A stretch of DNA of 64,000 nt, from assembly GCA_021292165.1 (NCBI GenBank), contig CM037878.1, positions 293,184,971 through 293,248,970 of the forward strand. Reading direction: 5' to 3'. This stretch comes from Shinisaurus crocodilurus. Taxonomy: Eukaryota; Chordata; Lepidosauria; Squamata; Shinisauridae. The position numbers and the translations under genes were made by a program. The notes beneath the pieces were generated by a model. That model ran no database searches and was not told the DNA's origin. It saw only the letters and a program-made list of their open reading frames with translations. Below are positions 11,164-24,500 of this stretch, piece by piece (the stretch's first letter is position 1; each line of letters starts with the position of its first letter).

Positions 11164-12476
11164 ATCTAGGAGATGTAATGTTAAAATGTGGACTATCTCA
11201 TAGAATCATAGAAAAGTAGAGTTGGAAGGGGCCTACAAGGCCATCTCGATCCTTTATCGTTTGAAAACTCGCCACCTTTTTCTTACAAGTGCAGTGCTGA
11301 CTGGCGACGGGTCTGCTGAAGAGGCAGATAAAATTGCTTTAGGCCATGACTCCCAAATTTCTCCTCCTGATCTTGCATCAGCAAAAAGGCAGGTCCCTGC
11401 CCTGACAAACATACAGTCTCAATTTAGATTTGAGTGTGGAGGACAACCAAGGAAGGGGTGTGTATAAAATTATGCGTAGTGTGGAGAAGATGGATAGGTG
11501 GATGTTTTTCTCCCTCATAATTTTAGGACGTGGGGAGGGGGGGAGATGCAAGGGCTCTTGGGGATGAACGCGAGCAAACATTGGTTGACCTTTCTTGGAG
11601 AGGAGGCAGCTGGGGCCCTGCTTGTTCTGCAGATTAGCACAGAACGTGGCATCTGGAAAACCTCACACTTCATTTGTACAAACAAGGCAGCTACGCACAG
11701 AAATAAAAAAACGCTGCCATGGCCAGAGCAATTATTCGCATTTGCTCGTGTGAGCCAAGTGGGACTGGTGTAGGCAGAGTAGCCCTTGGTACAAGTCCTG
11801 CTCCATGTCTGTCTGTGCACATTTTCTCCACTAATGATGTGCAGCCCCCAAACCTCTGCCTATTTTTTTCACAAAACATTGGAAGAAAATATCCAAAACG
11901 TTACGAGGACAAAAGTGTGCAGCCCGCAAATCAAGTAAAGGCATGCAAACAATTTGGGCTTTCAGATCGCACAATACGATGTTTTTGTTGCTATTTTAAG
12001 CTTCCCATTTGTTTTATCCCAGAAGACCCTGCCACAGGTTGCTTCTTTGGGAAATGAAAGCAGTGCATTCTATGTCTATGACCAGCGTTGGTGCGGAGCG
12101 ATGGCATCATCCTTGTAAAAGACCCAGAGTGCCAGCTCCCTCCCACCCCCTTAACAATTGTGAGCTGAAACTTAGAATCATAGAATCATAGAAAAGTAGA
12201 GTTGGAAGGGGCCTACAAGGCCATCTTCTCATCCAACTTGGTGAATGTAATAAATGTATACACTCGGTGGCATAGTTGATGCAATTTTGAGGTCCCCTCC
12301 AACTACAATTCTATGGATTTCTTCTTCCATCAGGGATAGATGGTTGGGGATAGATGACTTTTGAGATCCCTTCCAATCTATTATTCTATTCCCACATTAG
12401 AAACTGCATCTGAGGGACAGTATTGGTTAGGACAGGTGTTGGTGAGATGACAATCCTCTTATTTGCACTTTCCCAG
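11164..12476. other. Gap before gene 1 exons, with CR1 tails
   Basis: Contains short minus-strand CR1 3' ends at about 11199-11248 and 12175-12226, and an older plus-strand CR1-like tail at about 12280-12390. No exon of a pro- or metalloproteinase domain and no CDCG-type disintegrin exon could be found here. Confidence 0.5.
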
Positions 12477-12566
12477 GAATGCAGAAGGCACGGCTGTTGC
12501 CAAAAGAACTGCACATTCAAACCGGACATTGACTGTCTTTATGGACTCTGCTGTGAGAAATGTAAG
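12477..12566 (+). CDS. Gene 1 exon: disintegrin domain, middle
   Basis: Acceptor TTTCCCAG, donor GTAAGA, phase 0 to 0, 30 codons. The text [12 protein letters not shown] followed by [12 protein letters not shown] has the paired cysteines of the ADAM disintegrin core. It matches a known single exon of ADAM9 in extent. An NCT sequon is present. Confidence 0.9.
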
Positions 12567-15500
12567 GTAAGATAAAAGCAGCAGTTTCGAAGTAAATGTC
12601 ATAACTAGGGCTGGCCTGACACACACACACCCCCATTTCTTGGTCCCATTCACAGACTACAAAACTAGGGGATGTTCTTCAGAGCAGGGGCCAAATCTGG
12701 GGTAGAGACAGATCTCAGGGTCTTCGTGTGGTGTTCCTTCCAGCAGCTTCTGTCCCACAGCCACCAATCTTGCCCCTCGATTTAAGAATGCTATTGCATA
12801 AAGATGTAGCATTACTCTGACAGGAGCTTCTGGGTTAAAAAAAAAAGAAAGAAATGGTAGCCCCCAGTGCTGGCTAGGGGACCCCCATAATCTTTGTATC
12901 CAGAAGCCCCAATGTCATCATTATTAGCACTGTCATTGGTAGGGGCTTGAGGGGGAGGAATGGTGGCCCCCTAGCCAGGACTGAGGGCAGCCCAAACAGC
13001 CTCCTCAAAGCAGTGCTAAGCCACAATGTAATGTCATCCTCGGGTGCTTTTTGTGGGGAAGCGGGGAAACGGTGGTTGCTGTCAAGTCCGAACGTCCAAT
13101 TTTAAAAGCCAGTGTTTGCCTGGGGCTGCCAGGGAATTCCACACACAGGAGAATTCGCTTGAAATTTGGTTTTCTAATGGATTGCAGAATGATCCTGAAA
13201 CAGCAGGCCGACCCATCGGAATCTGTACGTTTCTGACAAAAACCCGTGCCACAGGGCAAGGACGCCATCTGGCTTCTAAGCTTAGCCCAACGGGGGGGGG
13301 GGGGCAAACAAAGAACGCTCCTAGGCTCAGAGGAGAAGGAGCTGCGGAGTCTGTGAGCCAGCCCATAAGAACAAGGTCCCCATCTTTGAATGGCCGGTTG
13401 TTCAGCACTTGAGCCAACCCCGAGAGGCAAGTCGGAGCCAGCCAACCTTCACTATAAGCATTCCCACCAGCCCGCGTGACTGTGAGTGGCCCCCTTCCAG
13501 CCCCACACTCAGTCATGTGAGCTGGGCAGGAGGGCTCAAAGAGAGTTTGTGGGGGCCAGGAAGCCCATTGGAGTTGACCGGGGGCCTGCACAGCTCCCTT
13601 GTCTCCAAGACTGGGGAGCTTCCCCAGGCCGCGCCCTCGTGGGTTGGCTCATACCGTGCACAGCTCCCTAATCCTGAGGAGCACTTCCTAAACCTTGTAA
13701 TCTGGAGTGCGATTTGGGGTTGCAGAAGATTCCCTTGGAATCCACAAGGTCCCTTTCCGAGGAAACGTCCCCCCTATATTTTGAAGGGGAGAAGGCGGGT
13801 TGTCTTCCGCAGAGTTCAGAGGACTGCTTCTGCTCATCAGGAGCGTTGCCCTCTTCATTGCATGCACAACGGCTCGCTATGTCGGCATCATTTTGCTTGC
13901 AGCTACGTATAGTCTGCGATAATCATTCCAGTATTTATTTCTGAAATACTGAGTGTTAATACTGGACGCACAGTTCAGAACGCAGAAATATTTATTCATT
14001 GTTTACTCATTTGAAACATTTGTATACTACCCTTCCTCCAAGAGATTCCAGGGTGACGAACAACAAATATAAATAAAAGCTATTTATGCCATGAAATATT
14101 AAATGATACATATGAGGCAGCAGCTAAAAACACACAGCAGGCAGAGGCATTACGTACGGTAACTTAAAATGCCTGTGAAAAGATAAAGGTCTTATTAACC
14201 TAGCATGGGAAGGATTGTAATGTAGGTGACAGATGCCTGCCTGTCACTTGCCACCCACATGGTTCTGCCTCTGTTCACAGTAGCCTCCACCCGCAAAGTA
14301 ACCCCTGACCATTTTCCAGTAGGGTTTTTAAACCTTTATCCTTAACCTGAAGCATTTTCTTCTCCGTCACGTTTCCTTTTGAGAAAGGAACATCCCCAAC
14401 AGGAAGCCCCCTTGGATGTGTCCCTTCAGGGACAGAATTGAGCCCCAATAGGACACGATAAAGGGCCCGTGCTCATTTCCACAGCCTTAAGCTCCTAAAT
14501 GGCTGAGAGACCTGAGAGGCTTTGGGAGAGCCATTCTTGGAAGCTGAGGTTGATAAGAGGGCCAAATCCTTGGGTCTGGGGGATGCATCAGGGGATCCCG
14601 AAGGTCATCCCTGGTGTGGGGTGACCAGCGTCTTGCTAGGCTTAAGACTCCTGTTTGGGAATGATGATGCCAAGTCCCCAGATTTGGATCCGTGACACCA
14701 CTGCTGAGTTATGCCTTTTGAGAATAGTCAGAATCAGAAGCTTACATTATTGTTTCCAACAGTTTTTAAAAGAGGGAACTGTGTGTAGAGAAAGTGCTAC
14801 CGAGTGTGACCTTCCGGAATACTGCAGTGGGACTTCTGCGGACTGCTCACCAGATGTGTATAAACAAGACGGGATGCCATGTAGCAACAATAACAATTGT
14901 TTTCTGGGAAATTGCCTTGATCTCGAGAGACATTGCATCGTTCTTTTTGGTGAAGGCAAGGCTGAGATTTTTTTTCATTAAAAAAGTGTATGTACTACTC
15001 TACCCAACCCTTGAGGTACTGACGATTTCATACAGAAGAGCCATCTGGGAACAGGGCTTGGAGAGTCTCGTGCTACTTCATCCCAGTTGTATAAGCTTTC
15101 TCTTTAGCAGCTCCAGCAAAAACTACCTCCCCAAAGCTGCTATTTGCATCACATGGACAGCCTCCATTGGCATCAGTGGGGGCTTTCCTCGAAATACAAA
15201 TAACAGCTTCAGAGAAACTGTTTTAGTTAGGAACATGGTAGGGAGAGAAATAGTTAAACTCCCCCACCCCTTTCCCCACAATTTTGTTATTTACATAGCA
15301 AAAACTGTGCATATTAACTGCATGCATGCAATTAATGTCATGTCTAGTTAGGCCCAAACACGTATACCTTTACATCTTCAGTAAATAAATGCACATCTTC
15401 ATTTAATCATAAATGTCTTATTCTACAGCAATTATTCTGAAAATAGCTAGCTGACCCACATTGCCTAGCCTTATGCTGTAATGCAAAAGATTGGGGGTGG

Positions 15501-18500
15501 TGAGAGAGAAGTTGGATGGCCTCAAGGGACAGGCAAGGCAGAGAGATTTCTCTAGCCAGAGTAATTCCTCCAGTCAGTGTGTACATTTAGTGAGTTGCCA
15601 GCACTTTGAAGGCCTGGATGCCTCTTTTTGTGCTTTCGTCTTGTTTTTGCTAGTTCTTCTTTTTCACTCCTTCCTCCTTTACCATCTGCAGGTACAAAGC
15701 AGGCCCCACTGAGTTGTTTCAAGGAGCTGAACATGAGAGGTGACCGGTCTGGCAACTGTGGTGAGGAGGGACAAAAATACAAGAAATGTAACGAAGAGTA
15801 GGTTGTGCCTGTGGGCAGGTCCCTGAATTTCCTAATATACTCATTCACTTTCCCATAGGATTGTTCCCCAACTGGCTTACAACAACACATCAAACAAATA
15901 TTAACACCAATGAATATAGCAATTAAATTCAAGTTTAATGTTACAGTGTATTAAGAATTACAATGATCAACAATGAAATGTCAATAAAGAATCACAGCAG
16001 AGACATCTTTAGTCAAGATGACTAAAACCTCAAGGAAGTGCTGGTAAGGCTGCTTCTAAAAAAGCCCTTGCTGGACTCAGCAGTGTTATATAATTATTGA
16101 CCAACAAAAACCGGAAGGGAAAGCACCAAAACAGGATAGAAAGCAAAAAGGGAACACATTCTCAAATGTGCCAATGAAAAACCTTTTTACAGAGCCCAAC
16201 ATGTTTTGGAACCAAGAGCCCCTTAGTCAGGGGCAATCAGCAGGGAATATCTTATTTAAAATCAACTCAGTAAATAAATAGCTTTACAAGACGGTTTAAA
16301 TGAAGAAACCCTTTTGTACCAATATTTTTTTTATAAAGTATTTTAAATGATGCTTTTACTCTTTTAAGATTTATAATTTAAATGTTTTCCTAACATTTGT
16401 GGCCCCCAAAAGCTCCTCCGAAATGTAATCTGACCCTTGGGCTGAAAGAGACTCGACACCCCTATCTTGGACTGATGCCTGATCTCAGGAATGGGCTGGA
16501 TGGAAGCTAACAAACTGAAACTAAATGCAGGCAAGATGAAGATTCTTCTGATCAGTAGGAAGGATTTCAATCTGGGTGCTCAAAACCTGTTCGAACTCCC
16601 TCTGAAAATGCAGGTTTGCCATGTGGGTTTGTTCTTGGACCCAGCCTTAGACCTCCAGGCCTCAGCTGTAGCCAGGAGCAACTTTGCACAACTGAAGTTG
16701 GTATGCCAGCTGCATCCCTTCCTGGAAACTTCCAATCTGGCTACAGTTACTCTCTTCTCGTCTTGATTATTGCAAGGCACTCCACATGGGGCTCCCTTTG
16801 AAGACTGTTTGGGAACTTCATTTGGTTCAGAAAGTTGCATCCAGGCTTCTTAAAGGGGTGGGATATAGGACCCATATTACCCCATTTTGTACAGACTACG
16901 CTGGCTGCCTCTGTTTCTGAGTGCAATTCAAAGTGCTGGTTTGACATATAAAGGCCTAAATGACTTGGAACCAGGTTACCTAAAGTATGCCTTTCTCCAT
17001 ATAATCCTACCCAGGAATTGAGATCTTCCACAGAAGCCCTTCATGCTGTCCCTCCAAGTATTCATAAGGTGGAAATGTACAACAGGGCTTTTTCTGCGGT
17101 GGCCTCCCACATCTGGAACACCCCCCCCCCGGAGATTCATACGGCTCCTTCACTGCTCATGTTTAGAAGACAGTTAAAACCTCTCTTTTTAATCAGGCTT
17201 TGGAGCATCCCTAGATATTTATTTATTTATTTATTTATTTATTTATTATTTGCATTTATTTATCGCCCATCTGGCCGGCAAACCGGCCACCCTGGGTGAT
17301 GTACAGAAGATAAAACATAATAAAATACATTAAAACATTTTCCTCCATTAAAATACATTAAAACAGTATAAAATTTTAATATCTTAGCCCACCCCATATT
17401 CCCGCCTGAATAGCCAAGTTTTTAATGAGCGGCGGAAGCTCAGCAGAGAGGGGGCATGGCAGAGGTCACTTGGAAGAGAGTTCCACAGTACGGGGGCTGC
17501 CACAGAGAAGGCCCTCTTCCTCGTCCCGACCAGTCTAGCTGCTCTGGCTGAAGGGACAAGGAGAAGGCCGTCCGTGGCAGATCTTGTTGAGCGGCCCACT
17601 TGGTGTTGCTGGAGACGCTCCTTGAGATAGACTGGACCGGAGCCGTATAGGGTTTTAAAGGTCAAAGCCAACACCTTGAATTCAGCTCGGCAAGCAACTG
17701 GTAGCCAGTGTAGCTCCTTGAGCACTGGCGTGATGTGATCCCGGCGGCGGCTGCCTTTAACCAGGCGAGCCGCCGCGTTCTGTACCAGCTGTAGCTTCTG
17801 AACCATCTTCAAGGGTAACCCCACGTAGAGCTATATTTCGGCTGTTGTGAGTTTTGTTGTTTCCTATTGTTTGTTATATTGTTTTTCATGTATGCCGCTC
17901 TGATCTCTTTAGGACAGGGGTCTTCAAACTAAGGCCCGCGGGCCACATCCGGCCCGCCTTGCCTTTTTATCCAGCCCGACGGCCGATCAGCGGAAGCAGA
18001 CTTTTTTTTTAACTCTTTCGCTTCAAGTGCCGATTCTTTTAATTCTTTTCCATAATATGGAAAAATTAGTGGTGGTGTTTTACCTCTTATGTATGAGCTG
18101 ATGTAGCTAAGTCAGATTTCTAATGTTTCAAAAATGCTACTTTGGATTGAAGCAGAGTATGCTCATTTGTGTGATGGCAAAAACAAAAGTACTGTATATT
18201 CGTGTTAGGCATGAAACAATTGTGCAACTATATATGTAAATACCACCAGCCCTGCCAGGAGTATTCATTAATATTCCTCCTTCTTCCCTCCCCATTCCTT
18301 TTTCCTTGTGTGTCGTGTCTTTTTAGATTGTAAGCCTGCGGGCAGGGACTGTCTTGTTAATTGCTGTAAACCGCCCAGAGAGCTTTGGCTATTGGGCGGT
18401 ATAAAAATGAAATAAATAAATAAATAAAATAACTTTCCATTTAAGGGGAAAAAAATCATTCCTAACAAGTAAAAAAAAAGGCCCCGGGTCCTTTTTTTTT

Positions 18501-21500
18501 TTTTTTTTTTTACTTGATCCATTTGTTCATATTTTTTTCAAACTATAGTCCGGCCCCCCCAACAGTCTGAGGGACAATGAACTGGCCCCCTGTTTAAAAA
18601 GTTTGAGGACCCCTGCTTTAGGATGAAAGAATAGGACAAACAATTTTAAGTAAGTAAATATAACAATGATATGAAACAACACAAATAATTGAACTATCTA
18701 ATCTAGTGGCTTAAAACCAATCGGGAGAGAGTGAGGTTAGGGAGGAAGAATAAAAGTCTAACACAAAAATAAAAGACAGCACATGTAAGGCAGATTGGAT
18801 CTCCATTCCGCTCTAAGAAGGCAGCGGCGCCTCCACACATTGGCTGCCAGCCATGCCTCTCACTCATGGTAGCCTTTTCCCCAGCTCTCACTTGATCTCC
18901 TCTCTCAGTCCCTTCCCCATTATTCAGCTGGGCAGGCACAGATTGTCAGTTCTCCGTCGAACCCACCACATCCTAAGGCCCCTTGATAATACTCAGTCAG
19001 TCTCTCTCCTCCAAACACCCCTTCCAGCACTGTCTTGTCTTCAAGCTAGCTTTTTAGCAGCCTCCGGAGATGGCAGGGCAGTCTCTCTTCACCATATACC
19101 AGACAGCGAATGTATATTAAAGAAATTGCTCCCTTCTCCAGCACCCTGGCCAGCTCTCAGAAATGCTGCCATGATCATCCCAAGATAGTTTGATCATTTT
19201 TAGACTGCTGTGCAGAAGTGTCATATACAGATGTCTTTATTGAGGGTGATTCTCCCTCCACTAAGAACTCCTCCGGGATGCTCTTCTGAAGATCTGGTAT
19301 TGTTCCGCTTAAGGGATTATTCATCTCTATATTATTGAGAGGGTTGTTAATTTTTTATCTTCATTGAAAATTAGGGGGCAAAATGTTGGCCACCTTTTCA
19401 AAGCTAATTGTTTTTATCTATCTGTTCTTAACTAGCTGCATTGGTTCTCTGAATCAAAGTTCTTACTGGTCTGTGACTGTAATAGATCATCCATCCATCC
19501 ATCCATTCATTCGTTGAGGTAGCCATTTTATGTCAGCACCATCTTTTCAAAGGCAGTCAATTTTGGTCAGGGGGTCACAGCATTTCCTCAGTACCAGGCT
19601 ACTGTTTAGGCCTGGTATTTTTACCCATAGCGATTCGGTGACATACAGAGCAACACCACCCCAATATATCCTTCCCCTGTCCTTTCAGTACTCTGAATCC
19701 AGGGATAACAGCATCCCGCCGATTGTCTGCATCCCACTAGTTTAAGGCTATGCCTACTATATCTACCCTCTCATTTAGCATTAAGCATTCCAGCTCCTCC
19801 ATCATGGCATAGACGTTTCCAGCATTTGCATATAAATACCTATACATGGTGTCCCTCTACAAATGTTTTCGGCATGTGCATTTTCTTTCACAACCCTTTG
19901 CCTCTTTAACTGGCTATCAAGTCCTTCTGTTTGCTCATTGCCGAACTGTGCCTCATCCCCACTTGGTTCCTTGGGTGGCCTCCAGTAGCTAACTCAAAGC
20001 ATTAAGGAGATATCTCCCCCCCCCTTCTTGTTTTTCTTTCAGAGATGTCCTATGTGGAAGGGTCCAATGCATGCATGTTAGCAAAATTCCAAAAATGTCC
20101 ACTGGACAAGGAATAGTTCAGACTGTAGTGGCGAATACATTGTGCTGGGGCACAGAATTCCATCTCGGGTCTGATGTTTATGATATTGGAGCAGTGAAAG
20201 ATGGAACAAGCTGTGGTCTTGACAAGGTAACTGCAGCTGCTCTGGTCCTGGTTTGAGGAGGGCTTTGCTTTGCTTTGGCTTTTGCTTTGCTTTTGCTTTT
20301 GCTTTTGCTTTTGCTTTGCTTTTGCTTTTGCTTTTGCTTTTGCTTTGCTTTGCTTTGCTTTGCTTTGCTAGGGAGCACCGCCTGCAGTGTATTGGCCTCA
20401 CATGCGGGGCCCCAATCCAGATCAGAATCACCACAGATGGGTAGGGGAGGTTTGAACCTTTGCACCCAGCCGCTTCCTCCCCCTAAATTCACCTCCCTTG
20501 TGTGGTGTGGGGCTAAAAATAGGGGGGGGGGACCCTTCATTTATTTATTTTATTTATTTATTATATTTATACCCCGCCTTTTTTCCTGCAAGGAACCCAA
20601 GGCGGCTTACATAATCCTCCTTCTCCTCCTCCTCTCCATTTTATCCACACAACAACCCTGTGAGGTAGGTTAGGCTGAGAGTCAGTGACTGGCCCAAAGT
20701 CACCCAGTGAGTTTCATTGGTGCCAGTGGAGATCTTTTATCTTTTGTTAGCCCCCGGTTGTCTATAGATGGGGGGGACGACAGCTTGGGGAGGACAGGAA
20801 GGGACTGAGGAGGACGCGCAGTGCACCCACTGGGAACTGGCTTCACTGTGCCTGGGCGTGCCGCAAAGCCACCCCACCAGGTGGCTCATCCATCCGCCAT
20901 GTCAGCCAGGACCCGGCTTCACTGCACAGGGGGGCGCGTTGGCCGGGGCAGCCGCGCCTGCCCCATCATCATTCATGCCTTCTCTCACGGAGTGAGGATG
21001 CAGGGCAGGCAAAGCTGGACGGAAGTGCACTCAGGTGGCGTTTGTCTGTTTTATGAATTTTATTTCATTTCATACAAACACAAAAACACATATATAACAA
21101 ACAATATACACAATTAAAAAGGACTTCCAATCTTCTCCACAGCTTAAGCAACCACAGTTATTCTTACAACATTCTCCGTTAACAAAACCTCACATTCAGT
21201 TACGGCAAACCAAAAACAACAGGTGGCATTTGTCTGGAAGGTCCTGCAAATGCTGGCTGAGGTCTCTCAGCCTGGCTTTGCCCGTCATCCTTCGTGAGGG
21301 GAAGGCGGGCAGGTCTTCGGCTGGCCCTTGCAGGGCACTGCGGCTGCTCCCCCAGGGGAATCTGTGAGTGGAGATAGCAAAGGGATTCCTCTCCCTGTCC
21401 CCTCCCCAAGCCCCGCTGGTGGTCTACAGATCAGGGGGACGTGGCTTGGGGAGGACACACAGGGAGGGACTGAGGAGGACACGCAAGCCTCCATTGCCAG

Positions 21501-24500
21501 ATTGGGAACCTCTGTGTGCTGGATTAGGCCCATGGGCTGGAGGTTGCACGGCCAGGGTTTAAACCTTGCCTGCCTGCATGCCGTGGTCCCACTAGGGCAG
21601 TGTTCTCCAACCTTGGGGTCCCCAGATGTTTTTGGCTTACAACTCCCAGCATGCCCCAGCCAGCGGAGCTGGCTGGGGCATGCTGGGAGTTGTAGGCCAA
21701 AAACATCTGGGGACCCCAAGGTTGGAGAACACTGGGCTAGGGTAAAAGGAAAGGGAAAAGGGGAGGGTGAGCTGCATGCTGCATATTTAATACACTGTGT
21801 AGTTTAACCCTCAATTTCTTTCCTTCCTTTCTTTTTTTCTGACTCGACAGGTCTTTTAGTAATCAGATTCTATTTGCCAGCAACCATCTGCTTAGTTAAG
21901 AGTGCAGTGTTAATCATTTCCCCTCTTGTGTTCCCCCCCCCTTTTCTCTTTTCTTTTTCTTTTCCCTATATCAAGGGAGATGTTAATGATTACTGTATAT
22001 TGATATGTTTCATGATATGAATCCCCCCTTTTTTCTTTTTTGTTTGTTTTGTGCTGTTACAGATGTGTTGCAAATAAACATTTTTAAAAAAAAAAAAAGA
22101 AGAAGAAGAGTGCAGACAGACATAACTTGAGTTGTGAGCCCAATGTGGAAGCGCGCTCCCCACTTTTAGATACATGTGTGGTATGGGGAAACCTTCCAGT
22201 TTGGAGCAGAAGCTGGAAAGAGCAGTACTGATTGGTCATCAGTTGTTAATCACAAGGCTACTTTCCCCTTCCTCAGAGCGAGGCTGGTCCATATATCACA
22301 CTGCTGGTTGGCTGGTCCATATATCAGCCAGGAAGCCCCCTCCTCTGCTTTTCAGTAATGTCAATAAACACAATAAATAAATAAGATAATCTACAGAACA
22401 AGTATTTGAGGAGATAGGTCTGTCAGGTGCTTTTAAAACTACAAAAACCACCAGATGCAAAGGCTGTATGGATGTCGTTACTGGAGCAAAGACTGGGAGA
22501 AGCAGAGTTCATCCTCAGTAGAAAAACCTGTGTCTGCACCTCTTTTAAGAAATGCCTGTATGCAGATGAAGAAGAATATTTGCCAGATACAAACTGGAGA
22601 GGGTTCAGAGGAGGGCAACAAGGACGATAAAGGGACTGGAAACAAGGCCCTATGAGGAGAGACTGAAAGAACTGGGCATGTTTAGCCTTCAGAAGAGGAG
22701 ACTGAGGGGAGATATGATCGCACTCTTCCAGTACTTGAAGGGTTGTCACACAGAGGAGGGCCAGGATCTCTTCTCGACCATCCCAGTTTGCAGGACACGG
22801 AATAATGGGCTCAAGTGACAGGAACCCAGATTCTGCCTAAACATCAGGAAAAATTTCCTGACTGTCAGAGCAATAAGACAATGGAACCAACTACCTAGGG
22901 AGGTGGTGGGCTCTCCCACTCTGGAGGTATTCAAGGTACAGCTGGACGGCCATCTGTCAGGGATGCTTTGACCTGGATTCCTGCACTGACCAGGGGGTTG
23001 GACTCAATGGCCTTATAGGCCCCTTCCAACTCTACTTTTCTATGATTCTATGATTCTGTGGATATTTGCCAGATAGAGTATCTGGTAAGCTGTCAGAATG
23101 CAGGCTTTCCTGCTCTCAGTGCACTGTATAAAATTTATGTTTTATACCTCCTTTTCTAGATCTGCATAAATAGATCATGTGTTGACCTGGAAGTTCTGAA
23201 TTATGATTGCGATTTCTCAGACTGTAACAACCATGGGGTAAGTAGCAAAAAAAAAAAAAAAAAAGATACCATCCCTTGAGACCTGGGCATGGAACACCAG
23301 TATTTATCCCTTGATTTCAAGCTTTGAGATTAGGCACAGAGATTCCCCGAGCCAGGCAAAATGATTTGGGCAATGTTATTTGGGGGAGGGAAGGAGGCTC
23401 ACAATTTTATTTTATTTTTTAAACTTCTTTAAAGCTGCTGGCGTTATCAGTTGCACAGCAGCTGGCCACTTCCACCACTACTCGGAGAAGGACACTAGTA
23501 TGTCTCTGCTGGCCAGTAAAGGCCGCCGTCTACCTGCCGCCACGTTTCTGGAACAATGGTATGTTGTGATGTAGAGTCATTCCAGCAGGGCAACATGGCG
23601 GCCTACCGTGTCACCGCCAGTTGCAGCTCTGTCACCACCTGCAGTGGCCAAGTAGTGACATTTAAAGAAGATGAAAGGAAAAGAAAAACATCTGCTGTTG
23701 CTACGTATCTCCCAATAGGCCTCCTCTCACCGAGCGGTTTTAATTTTTTTTATTTTGCCCCTCCCTGCACAAGAATTGGGAGGAAAAGTATTATGAAGAA
23801 ACGTTGCCATGCATTTGCCATTCTCGTGAAGTCCTTGTCTTTGCCCAAGCAGGGGGGTGAACCCAGGTGGGTATTTGCTGGCTGCTGCCTGACACGCTTG
23901 ATGTTTTCCAGGTGTGCAACAGCAACAGAAACTGCCATTGTTCTTATGGATGGGCACCTCCCTTCTGTGCTGGCAGAGGATACGGGGGGAGCATCGACAG
24001 TGGGCCCCCTCCGCCTTCTCACCGTAAGTGCCCTGTTGTGGTAGTTGTTGTATTCTCTTTGCTGCCAAAGGGCTTTGTTAGTTACAGTCACTGGGGAATT
24101 CATAGATTCATAGATTCCATAGATCATAGAGTTGGAAGGAGCCTACCACAAGGCTATCAAGTCCAACCCCCTGCTCAAGGCAGGACACTAGAGGAGGGGT
24201 CTCCCATCCAAGTAATAACCAGGCTTGACCCTGCTTAGCTTTCCACACTCAGACAAGCTGAGCCAGCGTGAGCCACAGGCCTGTGTCTTGGGACACAGTT
24301 GTGTCTTGGGACACTTCCCTGAATTAATCAAGGAGATTATTTCCTGTGCTTCAGCTGTTTATCCCCTCGCTGCAACTCAAGATGTAACAAAATGTAAATA
24401 TAAGGAGGATGACACCACTGGCAGCATGTCAACTCGAGTTAGTTTCCAGGGCTTCATCATCACATCAAGACACGAAAACCAGGGTGTATGTAATGGTGTG

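Larger units (their letters stand above)
15798..20042. other. Gene 1 intron crowded with repeats
   Basis: Holds two opposed L2-like LINEs, a 701-bp hAT with a nested LINE tail, and a minus-strand CR1 5' fragment, listed separately. The remainder (15.8-16.4 and 18.7-19.4 kb) shows nothing recognisable. Confidence 0.6.

Noticed and set aside
13005..13912. Overlapping 120-170 codon frames on both strands
   Set aside because: Inside a gene 1 intron, no motifs, open on both strands.
20178..20673. Long frames rich in Lys/Ala/Leu
   Set aside because: Produced by the (TTTGC)n microsatellite just after a gene 1 exon.
24100..24262. Functional 5S rRNA gene
   Set aside because: Only the internal promoter half matches; the head is lost and a CR1-type tail follows, so it is a SINE.
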